Below, piece by piece: positions 48,331 through 60,169 of a stretch of DNA of 64,000 bases. The notes beneath the pieces were generated by a model. The model had not been told where the DNA came from. It did not search any database and was given only the letters and a program-made list of their open reading frames with translations. Each line of letters begins with the position of its first letter. The first letter of the stretch is position 1. The stretch lies in the NCBI GenBank assembly GCA_026874595.1, contig CM049311.1, positions 42,349,676-42,413,675 on the forward strand, in the 5' to 3' direction. The stretch comes from Sipunculus nudus. Taxonomy: Eukaryota > Annelida > Sipuncula > Golfingiida > Sipunculidae. A program made the translations under genes and the position numbers.

Positions 48331-50460
48331 CCTTTTACACACAAAATGCATGTGCCAAACTTCATTTTATAACCAAGCTCAGAAGACTTCAAGAAGATAA
48401 TTAAGCTGGTCATATCGGTCTAGGACAAATGAAACATGTTATAGACAATCATAAAATATATAATAAATGTATAGTTTATGACAATCTGCTCAGAGCCGGT
48501 TTTCTTGTTGCTGGGACTTTTGTTGTTATTTTAAATGCTGCATGCGTTTTTGCACTTGGCAAGATAATTTGCTTTGATACTACCACCATGACAAATTTCA
48601 ACATTTCGTCTTCAGCTCTTCATACTTCATAATTGGTCTTTTGTTTAGCGAAGAGTCTTCACTCACCCTGAAAATATAGAACAATATTTATTTAGATTGA
48701 GCGGATGTGAATTGTGACATCATTTTTTTTATTTAAATCACTGGAGTTACCTACGAATCAGTGTGTTCATTTACATGTATATCATGCCTTAATGACATAG
48801 AAAAAATGTGACCCATTGTCATAACGCTCCACATTATATTAGAGTCCATCATTTACATAACTGTTTGTAACATTTTTGGAGAAATGTATTGCAAATTTCA
48901 GGAATTTATAAATATATGTCTGCATAAACCTTTAATCAATTTCATACTTACACCCAAAAAAAATGATAAAAAAACTTGTTGGCTATTTCAATTTAAACTC
49001 TGCATGATGACAGAAAAAGAAAGCATGACTTCATTTTCCAAGGCAAAATGCTGAATGATGAGCCAATGAAGCCTGTAAATATTTTTAAAAAATTAAAGTT
49101 TAAGATGGCACCATTTTAATCAAACAATGGATAAATATGAGATCAAAATGAATTGCAAACCGAGCATGATTTTGTTGGGAAATTAATGGTTTATTTTTGT
49201 ACAAATTTGAAGCATTTTTGTAAAATGTTACAACTATTACACCATATTCTTTGAGATCTCTGGCCAAGCCATTAAGCAAGTTAAAAGGAATAAATGTGTG
49301 AAAATGGCAATAAAAAAAAAATAAAATAAATAGTATATACATTCATATAATATATTTTGTAATCATTAATATTTATTTATTATTTATTTGTTCATAACAT
49401 GGGACACAAGGGGGAGGGGGTCCTAATAATATCCATAATATTAGTGGTACTGTATTAATTTCCCATAATATTTGAGACAGCATTTTTGGTAAAAATAAAT
49501 AATACTACTTTGAATAAAGGCCCATTTTCTACTGTGTTTATATCTTAAAATTGGTCACCTATTGTAACCACATTTTCTTCGATAAATATTTCTATTGCAT
49601 TTCAAATAAATTATGTTCTGCTCATAATGAAATTTGGTCACATCATGTTCTGCTGTAAGAAAGGCAGCTGGTCAATCATGGTGGAAAAGTCAAAAGTGAA
49701 TGTTGTCTGCATGGGAGGGTATTCTAAAGGTATTCGCTGTACAGCAGGCCAAGCTGGGTCTTCATTGAAACAAGATGTATACACAGCAATGTCCTAGTCA
49801 TACATACAGGCCAGCAATAAACATGTCCGACCTCCTGAATCTTCACACTACTAGTGGGCCGTATACTTATCCCTCCAGCAGGAAACCTGCCATCTTGTCA
49901 TTTCGGGTCTATTAAGGTCACCGATGGCCAGGACTGACCAGTACAACAGATAGAAAAATTAAAGCCAGTCCATCAGATAAACTTGCTGATAATAAATATT
50001 ACAGTCGGGTCTGCTTCCAACAATTTTATAAATCAAGATCAAATAATTTCTGTTAGTTAAATGATCTTATACTTATCTGATTTTCAAATATTCTTCAGTG
50101 CTGTGCCCTTTCCACATTCAGCTTCTTTTAGCAAAGAAAACACGGGTATCGTGTATCGTGCGCAAAAGGTCATATGACTCCGTCTGAGGAACCCTTCACG
50201 TGGCTGTGGAACCTTCTTTATTGAAAAGAATGCTGTCGCCTGCACAGAACCATTTTACCGAACCACCAAGTTTCCACCTGAAACTACAGAGTTCCCCAGG
50301 GATGCCCATGGAACCCTTATTTCTAAGAGTGTATTACATAACCTGTCATGACTGGTGCTGGCATGGCCTTGCTATACACAACATAGGTTTCAATGGTCAC
50401 TTTATATTATGTAAACCTTTGTTTTTATTGTAAAGGTTGATATGAATACAAACAATTGAT

Positions 50461-52133
50461 GTTTTTATTTCAGTTAATAAATATTTAACATGCCCATCTC
50501 AAATTCATTCTTTATTGTATAATTTGCTGGGTGTTCTTATCCCTGTATTTTAACTAGACATTTCTTGGCACCGCAGGTGCCAGAGTATCCCCAGACATAG
50601 TGGGCCCCCCCCCCTTTAAGAATAGACCCCAATTTTTAGCAGCATATACTGACACTTGGCATATTTATTGTTTCTTCCATCTAAAAATCCACAATCTTGT
50701 TGAAGATGTTGGTCCTGTGACCTTGATCTTTTTAAAGATGTGTCCTGTGACCTTGACCTTTGACCTCATGACCCAGAAATCAATTCGGGTCTTGCTTTTC
50801 CAATGGGTCAAATACAAGTCAAGTTTGAAATCCATACATCAATAAAAGAAGGAATTATCATCCAGAAACTAATTTTTAGACAGATAGCTCCTGTGGCCTT
50901 GATCTTTGACCTTGTGACCCCAAAATTTATATGGATCATCCACTATTGGCAAGTGAGCTATATATTCAAGATGGAAGACCTGGGATGAAAGTTTGGCTTA
51001 AAATGCATCCACAGTATCTTTTAAAATGCCAGTCCAGTGACCTTGACCTTTGACCTCATGACCCTAGAACCTATAGGGTTCTTACTTTAGTGGTGGGCCA
51101 TACATAAGTCATGTTTGAAATCAATATGGCTATCAACACTGGAGATATCATAAGAGGTGTGTGATTTTCACCATATATGGCAATATTCAAGGTCAAGGCC
51201 ACTATCATAGGAAAGGTCATGACCCCAATTTAAATAAACATCATCCCATAACCCATACCTATGTATATGCATAATATAAAAGAAATCTGTCCATTTGTTT
51301 TTATTTCAGTTAATAAATATTTAACATGCCCATCTCAAATTCATTCTTTATTGTATAATTTGCTGGGTGTTCTTATCCCTGTATTTTAACTAGACATTTC
51401 TTGGCACCGCAGGTGCCAGAGTATCCCCAGACATAGTGGGCCCCCCCCTTTAAGAATAGACCCTAATTTTTAGCAGCATATACTGACACTTGGCATATTT
51501 ATTGTTTCTTCCATCTAAAAATCCACAATCTTGTTGAAGATGTTGGTCCTGTGACCTTGATCTTTTTAAAGATGTGTCCTGTGACCTTGACCTTTGACCT
51601 CATGACCCAGAAATCAATTCGGGTCTTGCTTTTCCAATGGGTCATATACAAGTCAAGTTTGAAATCCATACATCAATAAAAGAAGGAATTATCATCCAGA
51701 AACTAATTTTTAGACAGATAGCTCCTGTGGCCTTGATCTTTGACCTTGTGACCCCAAAATTTATATGGATCATCCACTATTGGCAAGTGAGCTATATATT
51801 CAAGATGGAAGACCTGGGATGAAAGTTTGGCTTAAAATGCATCCACAGTATCTTTTAAAATGCCAGTCCAGTGACCTTGACCTTTGACCTCATGACCCTA
51901 GAACCTATAGGGTTCTTACTTTAGTGGTGGGCCATACATAAGTCATGTTTGAAATCAATATGGCTATCAACACTGGAGATATCATAAGAGGTGTGTGATT
52001 TTCACCATATATGGCAATATTCAAGGTCAAGGCCACTATCATAGGAAAGGTCATGACCCCAATTTAAATAAACATCATCCCATAACCCATACCTATGTAT
52101 ATGCATAATATAAAAGAAATCTGTCCATTTGTT
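50461..52133. repeat. 835-bp direct tandem duplication
   Basis: 50461-51295 and 51296-52133 are nearly identical, differing mainly in the poly-C length at 50608 versus 51440. Each unit holds about 93 bp of AD-type host sequence (compare 7421-7505) and the CTAG-side portion of a C' element. The junction GTTTTTA is shared by the host flank start (50461) and the C' interior (52131), so unequal exchange at this short identity explains it. Confidence 0.85.
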
Positions 52134-55100
52134 TTTACTTATAATGCTCACAGTACTGTAAGGTGGCAATTTTGGGGGTATTAAACGGCACAAAACAAGT
52201 AAAGAACTAGACATTTCTTGGCACCGCAGGTGCCAGAGTATCCCCAGACATAGTAGGCCCCCCTCCTACAAGAACAGACCCCCATTTTTAGCAGCATATA
52301 CTGACACTTGGCATATTTATTGTTTATTCCATCTAACGATCCACAATCTTGTTGAAGATGTTGGTCCTGTGACCTTGATCTTTTTAAAGATGTGTCCTGT
52401 GACCTTGACCTTTGATCTCATAACCCCAAAATCAATTTGGGTCTTGCTTTTCCAATGGGACATATGCAAGTCAAGTTTGAAATCTATACATCAATAAAGC
52501 AGGAATTATCATCCAGAAACTTATTTTTGGACAGATGGCTCCTATGACCTTCACCTTTGACCTTGTGACCTCAAAATTGATAGTGTTCTTCCTCTCTTGG
52601 CAGGAGAACTATATGTGCAAGATGAAAGATATGAGATGAAATGTTTGGCTAAAAATGCATCCACATCTTTTTAAAGATGTGTCCTGTGACCTTGACCTTT
52701 GACCTCATGACCCCAAAATCAATTTTGGTCTTACTTTTCCAATGGGACATATATAAGTCAAGTTTGAAATCCATACATCAATAAAAGCAGGAATTATCAT
52801 CCAGAAACTAATTTTTGGACATATGGCTCCTGTGACCTTCATCTTTGACATTGTGACCTCAAAATTGATAGGGGTCTTCCACTCTTGGCAGGTGAACTAT
52901 ATGTGCAAGAGGAAAGATCTGAGATGAATTGTTTGGCTGAAAATGCATCCACAATCTTTTTAAAGAGGTTTCCTGTGACCTTGACCTTTGACCTCATGAC
53001 CCCAAAATCAATTTGGGTCTTGCTTTTCTAATGGGTCAATAACAAAGCCAAGTTTGAAATCCATACATCAGTAAAAGAAGGAATTATCATCCAGAAACTA
53101 ATTTTTGGACAGATGGCTCCTGTGACCTTCACCTTTGACCTTGTGACCTCAAAATTGATAGGGGTCTTCCACTCTTGGCAGGTGAACTATATGTGCAAGA
53201 TGAAAGATCTGAGAAGAATTGTTTGGCTGAAAATGCATCCACAATCTTTCTAAAGAGGTTTCCTGTGACCTTGACCTTTGACCTCATGACCCCAAAATCA
53301 ATTTGGGTCTTGCTTTTTCAATGGGACATATATAAGTCAATTTTGAAATCATTACATCAATAAAAGCAGGAATTATCATCCAGAAACTAATTTTTGGACA
53401 TATGGCTCCTGTGGCCTTGACCTTTGACCTTGTGACCCCAAAATTTATAGGGGTCTTCCACTCTTGGCAGGTGAACTATATGTGCAAGATGAAAGATCTG
53501 AGATGAATTGTTTGGCTGAAAATGCATCCACAATCTTTTTATAGAGGTTTCCTGTATCTTTGACCTCATGACCTCATGACCCCTCTTGCTTCTCCAATGG
53601 GTCAAATACAAGTCAAGTTTGAAATCCAAACATCAATAAAAGAAGGAATTATCATCCAGAAACTAATTTTTGGACAGATGGCTCCTGTGACCTTCACCTT
53701 TGACCTTGTGACCTCAAAATTGATAGTGTTCTTCCTCTCTTGGCAGGAGAACTATATGTGCAAGATGAAAGATATGAGATGAAATGTTTGGCTAAAAATG
53801 CATCCACATCTTTTTAAAGATGTGTCCTGTGACCTTGACCTTTGACCTCATGACCCCAAAATCAATTTTGGTCTTACTTTTCCAATGGGACATATACAAG
53901 TCAAGTTTGAAATCCATACATCAATAAAAGCAGGAATTATCATCCAGAAACTAATTTTTGGACATATGCCTCCTGTGACCTTCATCTTTGACATTGTGAC
54001 CTCAAAATTGATAGGGGTCTTCCACTCTTGGCAGGTGAACTATATGTGCAAGAGGAAAGATCTGAGATGAATTGTTTGGCTGAAAATGCATCCACAATCT
54101 TTTTAAAGATGTGTCCTGTGACCTTGACCTTTGACCTCATGACCCGAAATTCAATTCCGGTTTTGCATTACCAATGGGTCAATAACAAAGCCAAGTTTGA
54201 AATCCATACATCAATAAAAGAAGGAATTATCATCCTGAAACTAATTTTTGGACAGATGGCTCCTGTGACCTTCACCTTTGACCTTGTGACCTCAAAATTG
54301 ATAGTGTTCTTCCTCTCTTGGCAGGAGAACTATATGTGCAAGATGAAAGATATGAGATGAAATGTTTGGCTAAAAATGCATCCACATCTTTTTAAAGATG
54401 TGTCCTGTGACCTTGACCTTTGACCTCATGACCCCAAAATCAATTTTGGTCTTACTTTTCCAATGGGACATATACAAGTCAAGTTTGAAATCCATACATC
54501 AATAAAAGAAGGAATTATCATCCAGAAACTAATTTTTGGACATATGGCTCCTGTGACCTTCATCTTTGACATTGTGACCTCAAAATTGATAGGGGTCTTC
54601 CACTCTTGGCAGGTGAACTATATGTGCAAGAGGAAAGATCTGAGATGAATTGTTTGGCTGAAAATGCATCCACAATCTTTTTAAAGATGTGTCCTGTGAC
54701 CTTGACCTTTGACCTCATGACCCGAAATTCAATTTCCGGTTTTGCATTTCCAATGGGTCAATAACAAAGCCAAGTTTGAAATCCATACATCAATAAAAGA
54801 AGGAATTATCATCCAGAAACTAATTTTTGGACAGATGGCTCCTGTGACCTTCACCTTTGACCTTGTGACCTCAAAATTGATAGGGGTCTTCCTCTATTGG
54901 CAGATGACTTATATGTGCAAGATGAAAGGTCTGAGATGAAATGTTTGGCTAAAAAATGCATCCACATGTTTTTAAAGATGTGTCCTGTGACCTTGACCTT
55001 TAACCTCATGACCCCAAAATCAATTTTGGTCTTGCTTTTCCAATGGGACATATATAAGTCAAGTTTGAAATCCATACATCAATAAAAGCAGGAATTATCA

Positions 55101-55930
55101 TCCAGAAACTAATTTTTGGACATATGGCTCCTGTGACCTTCACCTTTGACCTCTGACCTCAAAATTGATAGGGGTCTTCCACTCTTGGCAGGTGAACTAT
55201 ATGTGCAAGATGAAAGATCTGAGAAGAATTGTTTGGCTGAAAATGCATCCACAATCTTTCTAAAGATGTGTCCTGTGACCTTGACCTTTGACCTCATGAC
55301 CCCAAAATCAATTTGGGTCTTGCTTTTTCAATGGGACATATATAAGTCAAGTTTGAAATCCATACATCAATAAAAGCAGGAATTATCATCCAGAAACTAA
55401 TTTTTGGACATATGGCTCCTGTGACCTTCACCTTTGACCTTGTGACCTCAAAATTGATAGGGGTCTTCCACTCTTGGCAGGTGAACTGTATGTGCAAGAT
55501 GAAAGATCTGAGAAGAATTGTTTGGCTGAAAATGCATCCACAATCTTTCTAAAGAGGTTTCCTGTGACCTTGACCTTTGACCTCATGACCCCAAAATCAA
55601 TTTGGGTCTTGCTTTTTCAATGGGACATATATAAGTCAATTTTGAAATCATTACATCAATAAAAGCAGGAATTATCATCCAGAAACTAATTTTTGGACAG
55701 ATAGCTCCTGTGGCCTTGACCTTTGACCTTGTGACCCCAAAATTTATATGGATCATCCATTATTGGCAAGTGAGCTATATATTCAAGATGGAAGACCTGG
55801 GATGAAAGTTTGGCTTAAAATGCATCCACAGTATCTTTTAAAATGCCAGTCCAGTGACCTTGACCTTTGACCTCATGACCCTAGAACCTATAGGGTTCTT
55901 ATTTTAGTGGTGGGCCATACATAAGTCATG
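50730..55930. repeat. 289/290-bp tandem core array with DR1 motifs
   Basis: About 17 tandem units, each with two related halves of about 145 bp. One half has GTGACCTTGACCTTTGACCT-CATGACC, the other GTGACCTTCACCTTTGACCT-TGTGACC. The period of 289 or 290 is not a multiple of three, so the repeated short ORFs across it are not a gene. These are the cores of the C' elements. The most uniform section is 52680-55670. Confidence 0.9.
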
Positions 55931-56883
55931 TTTGAAATCCATATGGCTATCAACACTGCAGATATCATAAGAGGTGTGTGATTTTCACCATATATGGCAA
56001 TATTCAAGGTCAAGGCCACTATCATAGGAAAGGTCATGACCCCAATTTAAATAAGCATCATCCCATAACCCATACCTATGTATATGCATAATATAAAAGA
56101 AATCTGTCCATTAGTTTTTGACTTATAATGCTCACAGTGCTGTAAGGTGGCAATTTAGGGGGTATTAAACGGCACGAAAACAAGTAAAGAATAATAGGTG
56201 GCGCCACCAGTTTCTGGAACTTGACAACCCTATCCATGATCTTCCATCAACTTGATTTTGGGATAAATCCATGCAAGATTTCTTGAGATATTAAAGAATT
56301 TGTGTGATTTTCCCCAAAATTGGACCTATTCAAGGTCAAGGACACTCTCCTAATAAAGGTCATGACCTCATTTTAAATAGGCATCGTCCTCTAACCCATA
56401 TCTATACATATACCAAGTTTGGTAAAGTTCCGTGAAATATTTTTTGGGTAATCGCGCCAACAAGATTCATATGCGGCGGCGGCGGCGGCGGCGGGACCGG
56501 TATGAAAACATAGTATCCCCCGACTTTGTCTGGGGATACAATAATAGGTGGCGCCACCAGTTTCTGGAACATGACAACCCTATCCATGATCTTCCATCAA
56601 CTTGATTTTGGGATAAATCCATGCAAGATTTCTTGAGATATTAAAGAATTTGTGTGATTTTCCCCAAAATTGGACCTATTCAAGGTCAAGGACACTCTCC
56701 TAGTAAAGGTCATGACCTCATTTTAAATAGGCGTTGTCCTCTTACCCATATCTATACATATACCAAGTTTGGTAAAGTTCCGTGAAATATTTTTTGGGTT
56801 ATCGCGCCAACAAGATTTATATGCGGCGGCGGCGGCGGGACCGGTATGAAAACATAGTATCCCCCGACTTTGTCTGGGGATAC
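51390..56883 (-). mobile_element. Outer C'-family element, interrupted by inner copy
   Basis: On the minus strand the 5' end is at 56883: GTATCCCC-agac-aaa-gtcg-GGGGATAC hairpin, TATGTTTTCATACC and CCG repeats (56823-56838). The 3' end is at 51390: GGGGATAC, TCT, hairpin GGCACC-tgc-GGTGCC, nine nt, CTAG. The copy is split at 52206/56540 by the inner C' element. Another 3' terminus at 50554 comes from the 835-bp duplication. Flanks are TT on both sides of the element strand. GGTGGCGCCACC lies at 56547. Confidence 0.65.
52207..56539 (-). mobile_element. Inner C'-family element, complete, 4.3 kb
   Basis: On the minus strand it runs from GTATCC at 56539 (hairpin 56513-56539, CCG repeat 56473-56494) to CTAG at 52207, with the hairpin GGCACC-tgc-GGTGCC. 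It carries GGTGGCGCCACC at 56197 and the bulk of the DR1 array. It is inserted at AAAGAA / AATAATAGGTGG of the outer copy. The same sequence uninterrupted (GTAAAGAATAATAGGTGG) is at 56185-56202 inside this element, so the empty site is available in the same locus and shows AA (TT) on both sides of the insert. Confidence 0.75.
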
Positions 56884-56906
56884 AATGATCTAATACATGT
56901 AATAAA

Positions 56907-58666
56907 CAAGGGACCCATGATGGGTCACTGTGCTCAGCTGAAGTTGACCTTGAAGGTAAAAATCTAAAATAATATCAAATGGAGTTAGTGTAAGAGGAAG
57001 AGGTAATATAGGCTATGGTTCGTTTATATGAGTTGTTTGTATTGATAAGCAAGAAATTGTTGCAAATAATATTATGTGACCTAACCATGTGTTTCCTAAT
57101 GTTGAAACTGAAGCATGTGAGCAGTTTGTGAACAAATGATCTGTACTATTACCATGATCATTAGTTGGCTTTTTGATTAACTGTTGACATTTCAGTAGTT
57201 TACACATTTGTTTAATTGAATCTAGTTTTTTGCATGATAAATATTATTTAATATATATGTATTTTTTTATTTTATGAAATGTATACAGTTGAAATATTAT
57301 TAATTAACAAATAAATACAGGGTAAATAAAGGCTGATCTCCAATTCTGCTGAGGCAGAAAATAATGAACAAATGTTTGTATTAAATCCTCATTTTTTTAT
57401 CACATCAAATTTTTATAAATCTCAATCTTGTCAGATAGCACCACATCATGCATACAAATGTTTATTTATTTTTTACCACAAAAATAAATCTTTGAATCTG
57501 CAAAACAATAAATATATAAAAAAATTCTTGATTTAGATTTCACAATTTTAAATTGTGTCTTTATTTATCCATAATGTGCTTCATATTTTATAAATTTAAG
57601 CTAACTGATGGGTTAAAGTATATTTGTTATAATCATTTAAAAGAAAATTGATTTCTTTAAAAATGCCACATAAACACAACATGGCATCTTCTGGATTACA
57701 TCTTTTTAAGGAAATTTTTTGTATATATTTGAGTGGAAAGAGCAATTTAGGAGATACAGTGAAAACAATAACAATTACTGCATAACACTTGGTGGGTTGG
57801 GTTTGCGGGGAGGGGGGTGGGGGGGGATTGGGTTTGTGATATGAAAATAACAGTACACCTGTCACAGCAGGGGATCTCCCCCAGTGACTGTAACAAATCA
57901 GAAACCCTTGCATAGCTGAATTTTAGTGACCTGGAGTGGGACCCTGCATCTTTAATCTGTTATCAAAACAAATGACTACAATAGAGCCTCAAGTAAAAAA
58001 TAAGTAATAAGTCTAATTTTCAAGCTTTTTTTCAAATTTCAGATTCAAACAAATTAAATACTTATGTTTACATGCTGTGAAAATTGAATCAATGGTACTT
58101 ACAGGAAAAAAAGTGCCATGGTCAAAGTTGGGCAACATTTAAGTCATTCATTTTATTTTTATGCTAATAACTTAAAGAAAAAATACAAAATTCAGATCTA
58201 ATTTTTGGTAAACAATTAAAACTTAATTAAACATAGTAATATACTTGGGAAAATAGACTCTAGTTTCAAAATTTTTCATGTTAAGTGAGTAAATATTTTT
58301 CCTGATTTTTTTATAAAGTCTATTATGTTTGGGCCCATAACTTTAAAAAAAAAATTATACTTAATAGACTTAATTTCTTGCATGTACACAGGAACTATAT
58401 AGAGGAAAATTCATGTTAAATATGAGGAAAAACAGGAGAGTGGTTTTGGTATTAGGCATTTTTCCTTAATTTCTAAAAGGGACGAAATCGCAAAGACCCA
58501 GTTTTCGGCTTGGTAGGAGATCTTGGGGACATCTAATATAATGCCGAATTTTGGATTCCTAGGTCTAAACGTGCCAGATCTACGGAGGGACGGAGGGACG
58601 GACGAACGACGGACAATGGACCACGACTATAGTTCATGCAGATGACTTATAGTCAGCTGAGCTAAA
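56907..58666 (-). mobile_element. AD-family element AD-7, both ends
   Basis: Left: CAAGGGACCCATGATGGGTC and GTGCTCAGCTGAAG (3' end in reverse). Right: ACGG/GGAC microsatellite (58585-58615), CTATAGTTCATGCAGATGAC, ttatAGTCAGCTGAGCTAAA (5' end in reverse). A 680-type core lies next to the 5' end (58000-58560); the middle is AT-rich. It starts 24 bp from the outer C' 5' end. Confidence 0.65.
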
Positions 58667-59047
58667 AATCAATTTTATCAATAAATTAACATCTTTAACA
58701 ATTTTTTTTATGTTATATGGTTTTAATAAGATTCCCGCTATATTTGGCTTGTAGACAGAAGTGAAAGTTATCACAAAAATTAATTATTTAATGGAAATTG
58801 AACCCATAAAACTGGTAATTTTTAACATTCTTGTATAATTTGTGAAATATATTATATCCCGGATTCTTAACAATTTGATGGACGAAAATTGAATAAATGA
58901 TAAATATGATGTTATATGGTTTTACTTATGATTATAAGAATCCTACCATTTTTGGTGAGTACAATAATGTGGATGTTTTCAAAAGTTAATTAAACAGTTT
59001 ATTCTTTTAATATATATTAACCAATTTTAATTTGTGACATTGACTAA
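58667..59047. other. AT-rich interval without recognisable gene
   Basis: Nothing recognised. Confidence 0.5.
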
Positions 59048-59437
59048 CAAGTGACCAATGGGTCATGACGCTCAGCTGACAAGCATGACCTGTATTTAAA
59101 GCCTTCCCCAACACCTGTCCTGCTATGGTATCAAAGGGCAAGCATAACAATAATTGCATAACTATAACATTATATGTGAACTGTTGGATTACTTTTTCTG
59201 GGAGGTGCAAACGCACCCTGTAACTCAAGAAATATAGGTCACAGCGACCTAATTTCAGATCTGCAAGGAGATCTTTTTAGAACCTCTAAGACTGCATAGG
59301 GTTCATGTATTTAGCCCTTACAGTTACAATTTGTGCCCTGCTAACGGCCGGACGGCTGGCTGGACGGACAGACGGAAGGAGGACGGACAAAGACCCATCG
59401 CTATAGCACAGCATGACTAAAAGTCAGCTGAGCTAAA
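59048..59437 (-). mobile_element. Short AD-family element, 390 bp, both ends
   Basis: Left: CAAGTGACCAATGGGTCATG and CGCTCAGCTGAC. Right: GGAC/ACGG microsatellite (59345-59385), CCATCGCTATAGCACAGCAT, gactaaAAGTCAGCTGAGCTAAA. A single partial A-core (TAGGTCACAGCGACCTAATTTC) lies between. One of the two shortest complete AD copies in the window. Confidence 0.7.
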
Positions 59438-60169
59438 AATCACTGAAACTGTACTGACAAAAGGATTTCTAAGGTGGCTAACTGGCAGACATAATGGATT
59501 TCTGACAAGTCTGACATTTGATATCACACATCCTCCAATAAGAGACCAAACTTGTAGCAAATTCTCCAAAGGATGTTACAGTAATGAATGTCCAAAACAA
59601 TTCAAAAGGTATTTTCAGGCCCTCATATTAGATTTATAGATATGCAAATGTAAAAAGTGTAAGTCCAATATTTTTTATTATCACTCTGCTTTTCAATAGG
59701 ATCAGCAGGGTAGGTAAACTGCAAAACCTGAAAGAAAAGAAATGCAAAAAGCATGACTAAAAGTCTTGTAATAAAAAAAAAGCCATCCTAAATCCAGGTA
59801 CACATCCACATATTATGAGAACAAACATTTGCTTTTATATCTGGGGATTTATATAAAAATATTCAGATATCTAGGAAACTAAGTTTATTGCTATGATTCC
59901 ATAAAATAAACTGCAAAATGTTCCCATCATCTTATAAATCAGTAGCTAAACCTTAATACTATACTCTCACAGTCTTAATACCTGGCTGAAGCATTCCGGC
60001 AACAGTGTTTTTGTTATGCAGGAACGAGGAATTTATCACTCAGCCTTATCACTTAACAGGCTGATACAAAATAGAGTTATATGTTACCAACATCACTCAC
60101 AATTACAGCCACACATTGAGATGTACCAGTTGGAGTGCAATGGTTATATGTAAAAGAAAAATAGAGATG
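59438..60169. other. Interval without recognisable gene
   Basis: No ORF or RNA gene recognised. The left end of the following AD element may lie here but was not found. Confidence 0.4.

Larger units (their letters stand above)
46737..50337. mobile_element. Possible GGTTCC-rich DNA transposon or composite
   Basis: The left part (46739-46900) is dense in GGTTCC/GGAACC and starts near AAAGGGTTCTAAGTGGAACC. The right part (50190-50337) has the same motifs and ends GGAACCCTTATTTCTAAGAG. The reverse complement of that end (CACTCTTAGAAATAAGGGTT) resembles the start of the repeat at 15421. The left terminus seems truncated where the minimal AD element lies. Between them is AT-rich DNA with no intact transposase. 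Tentative. Confidence 0.35.

Noticed and set aside
50803-55662. A series of similar 60-110-codon ORFs (for example containing AENASTIFLKMCPVTLTFD) that look like a conserved gene family
   Set aside because: They are translations of the 289/290-bp tandem repeat. The period is not a multiple of three, open stretches exist on both strands, and frames change between units.
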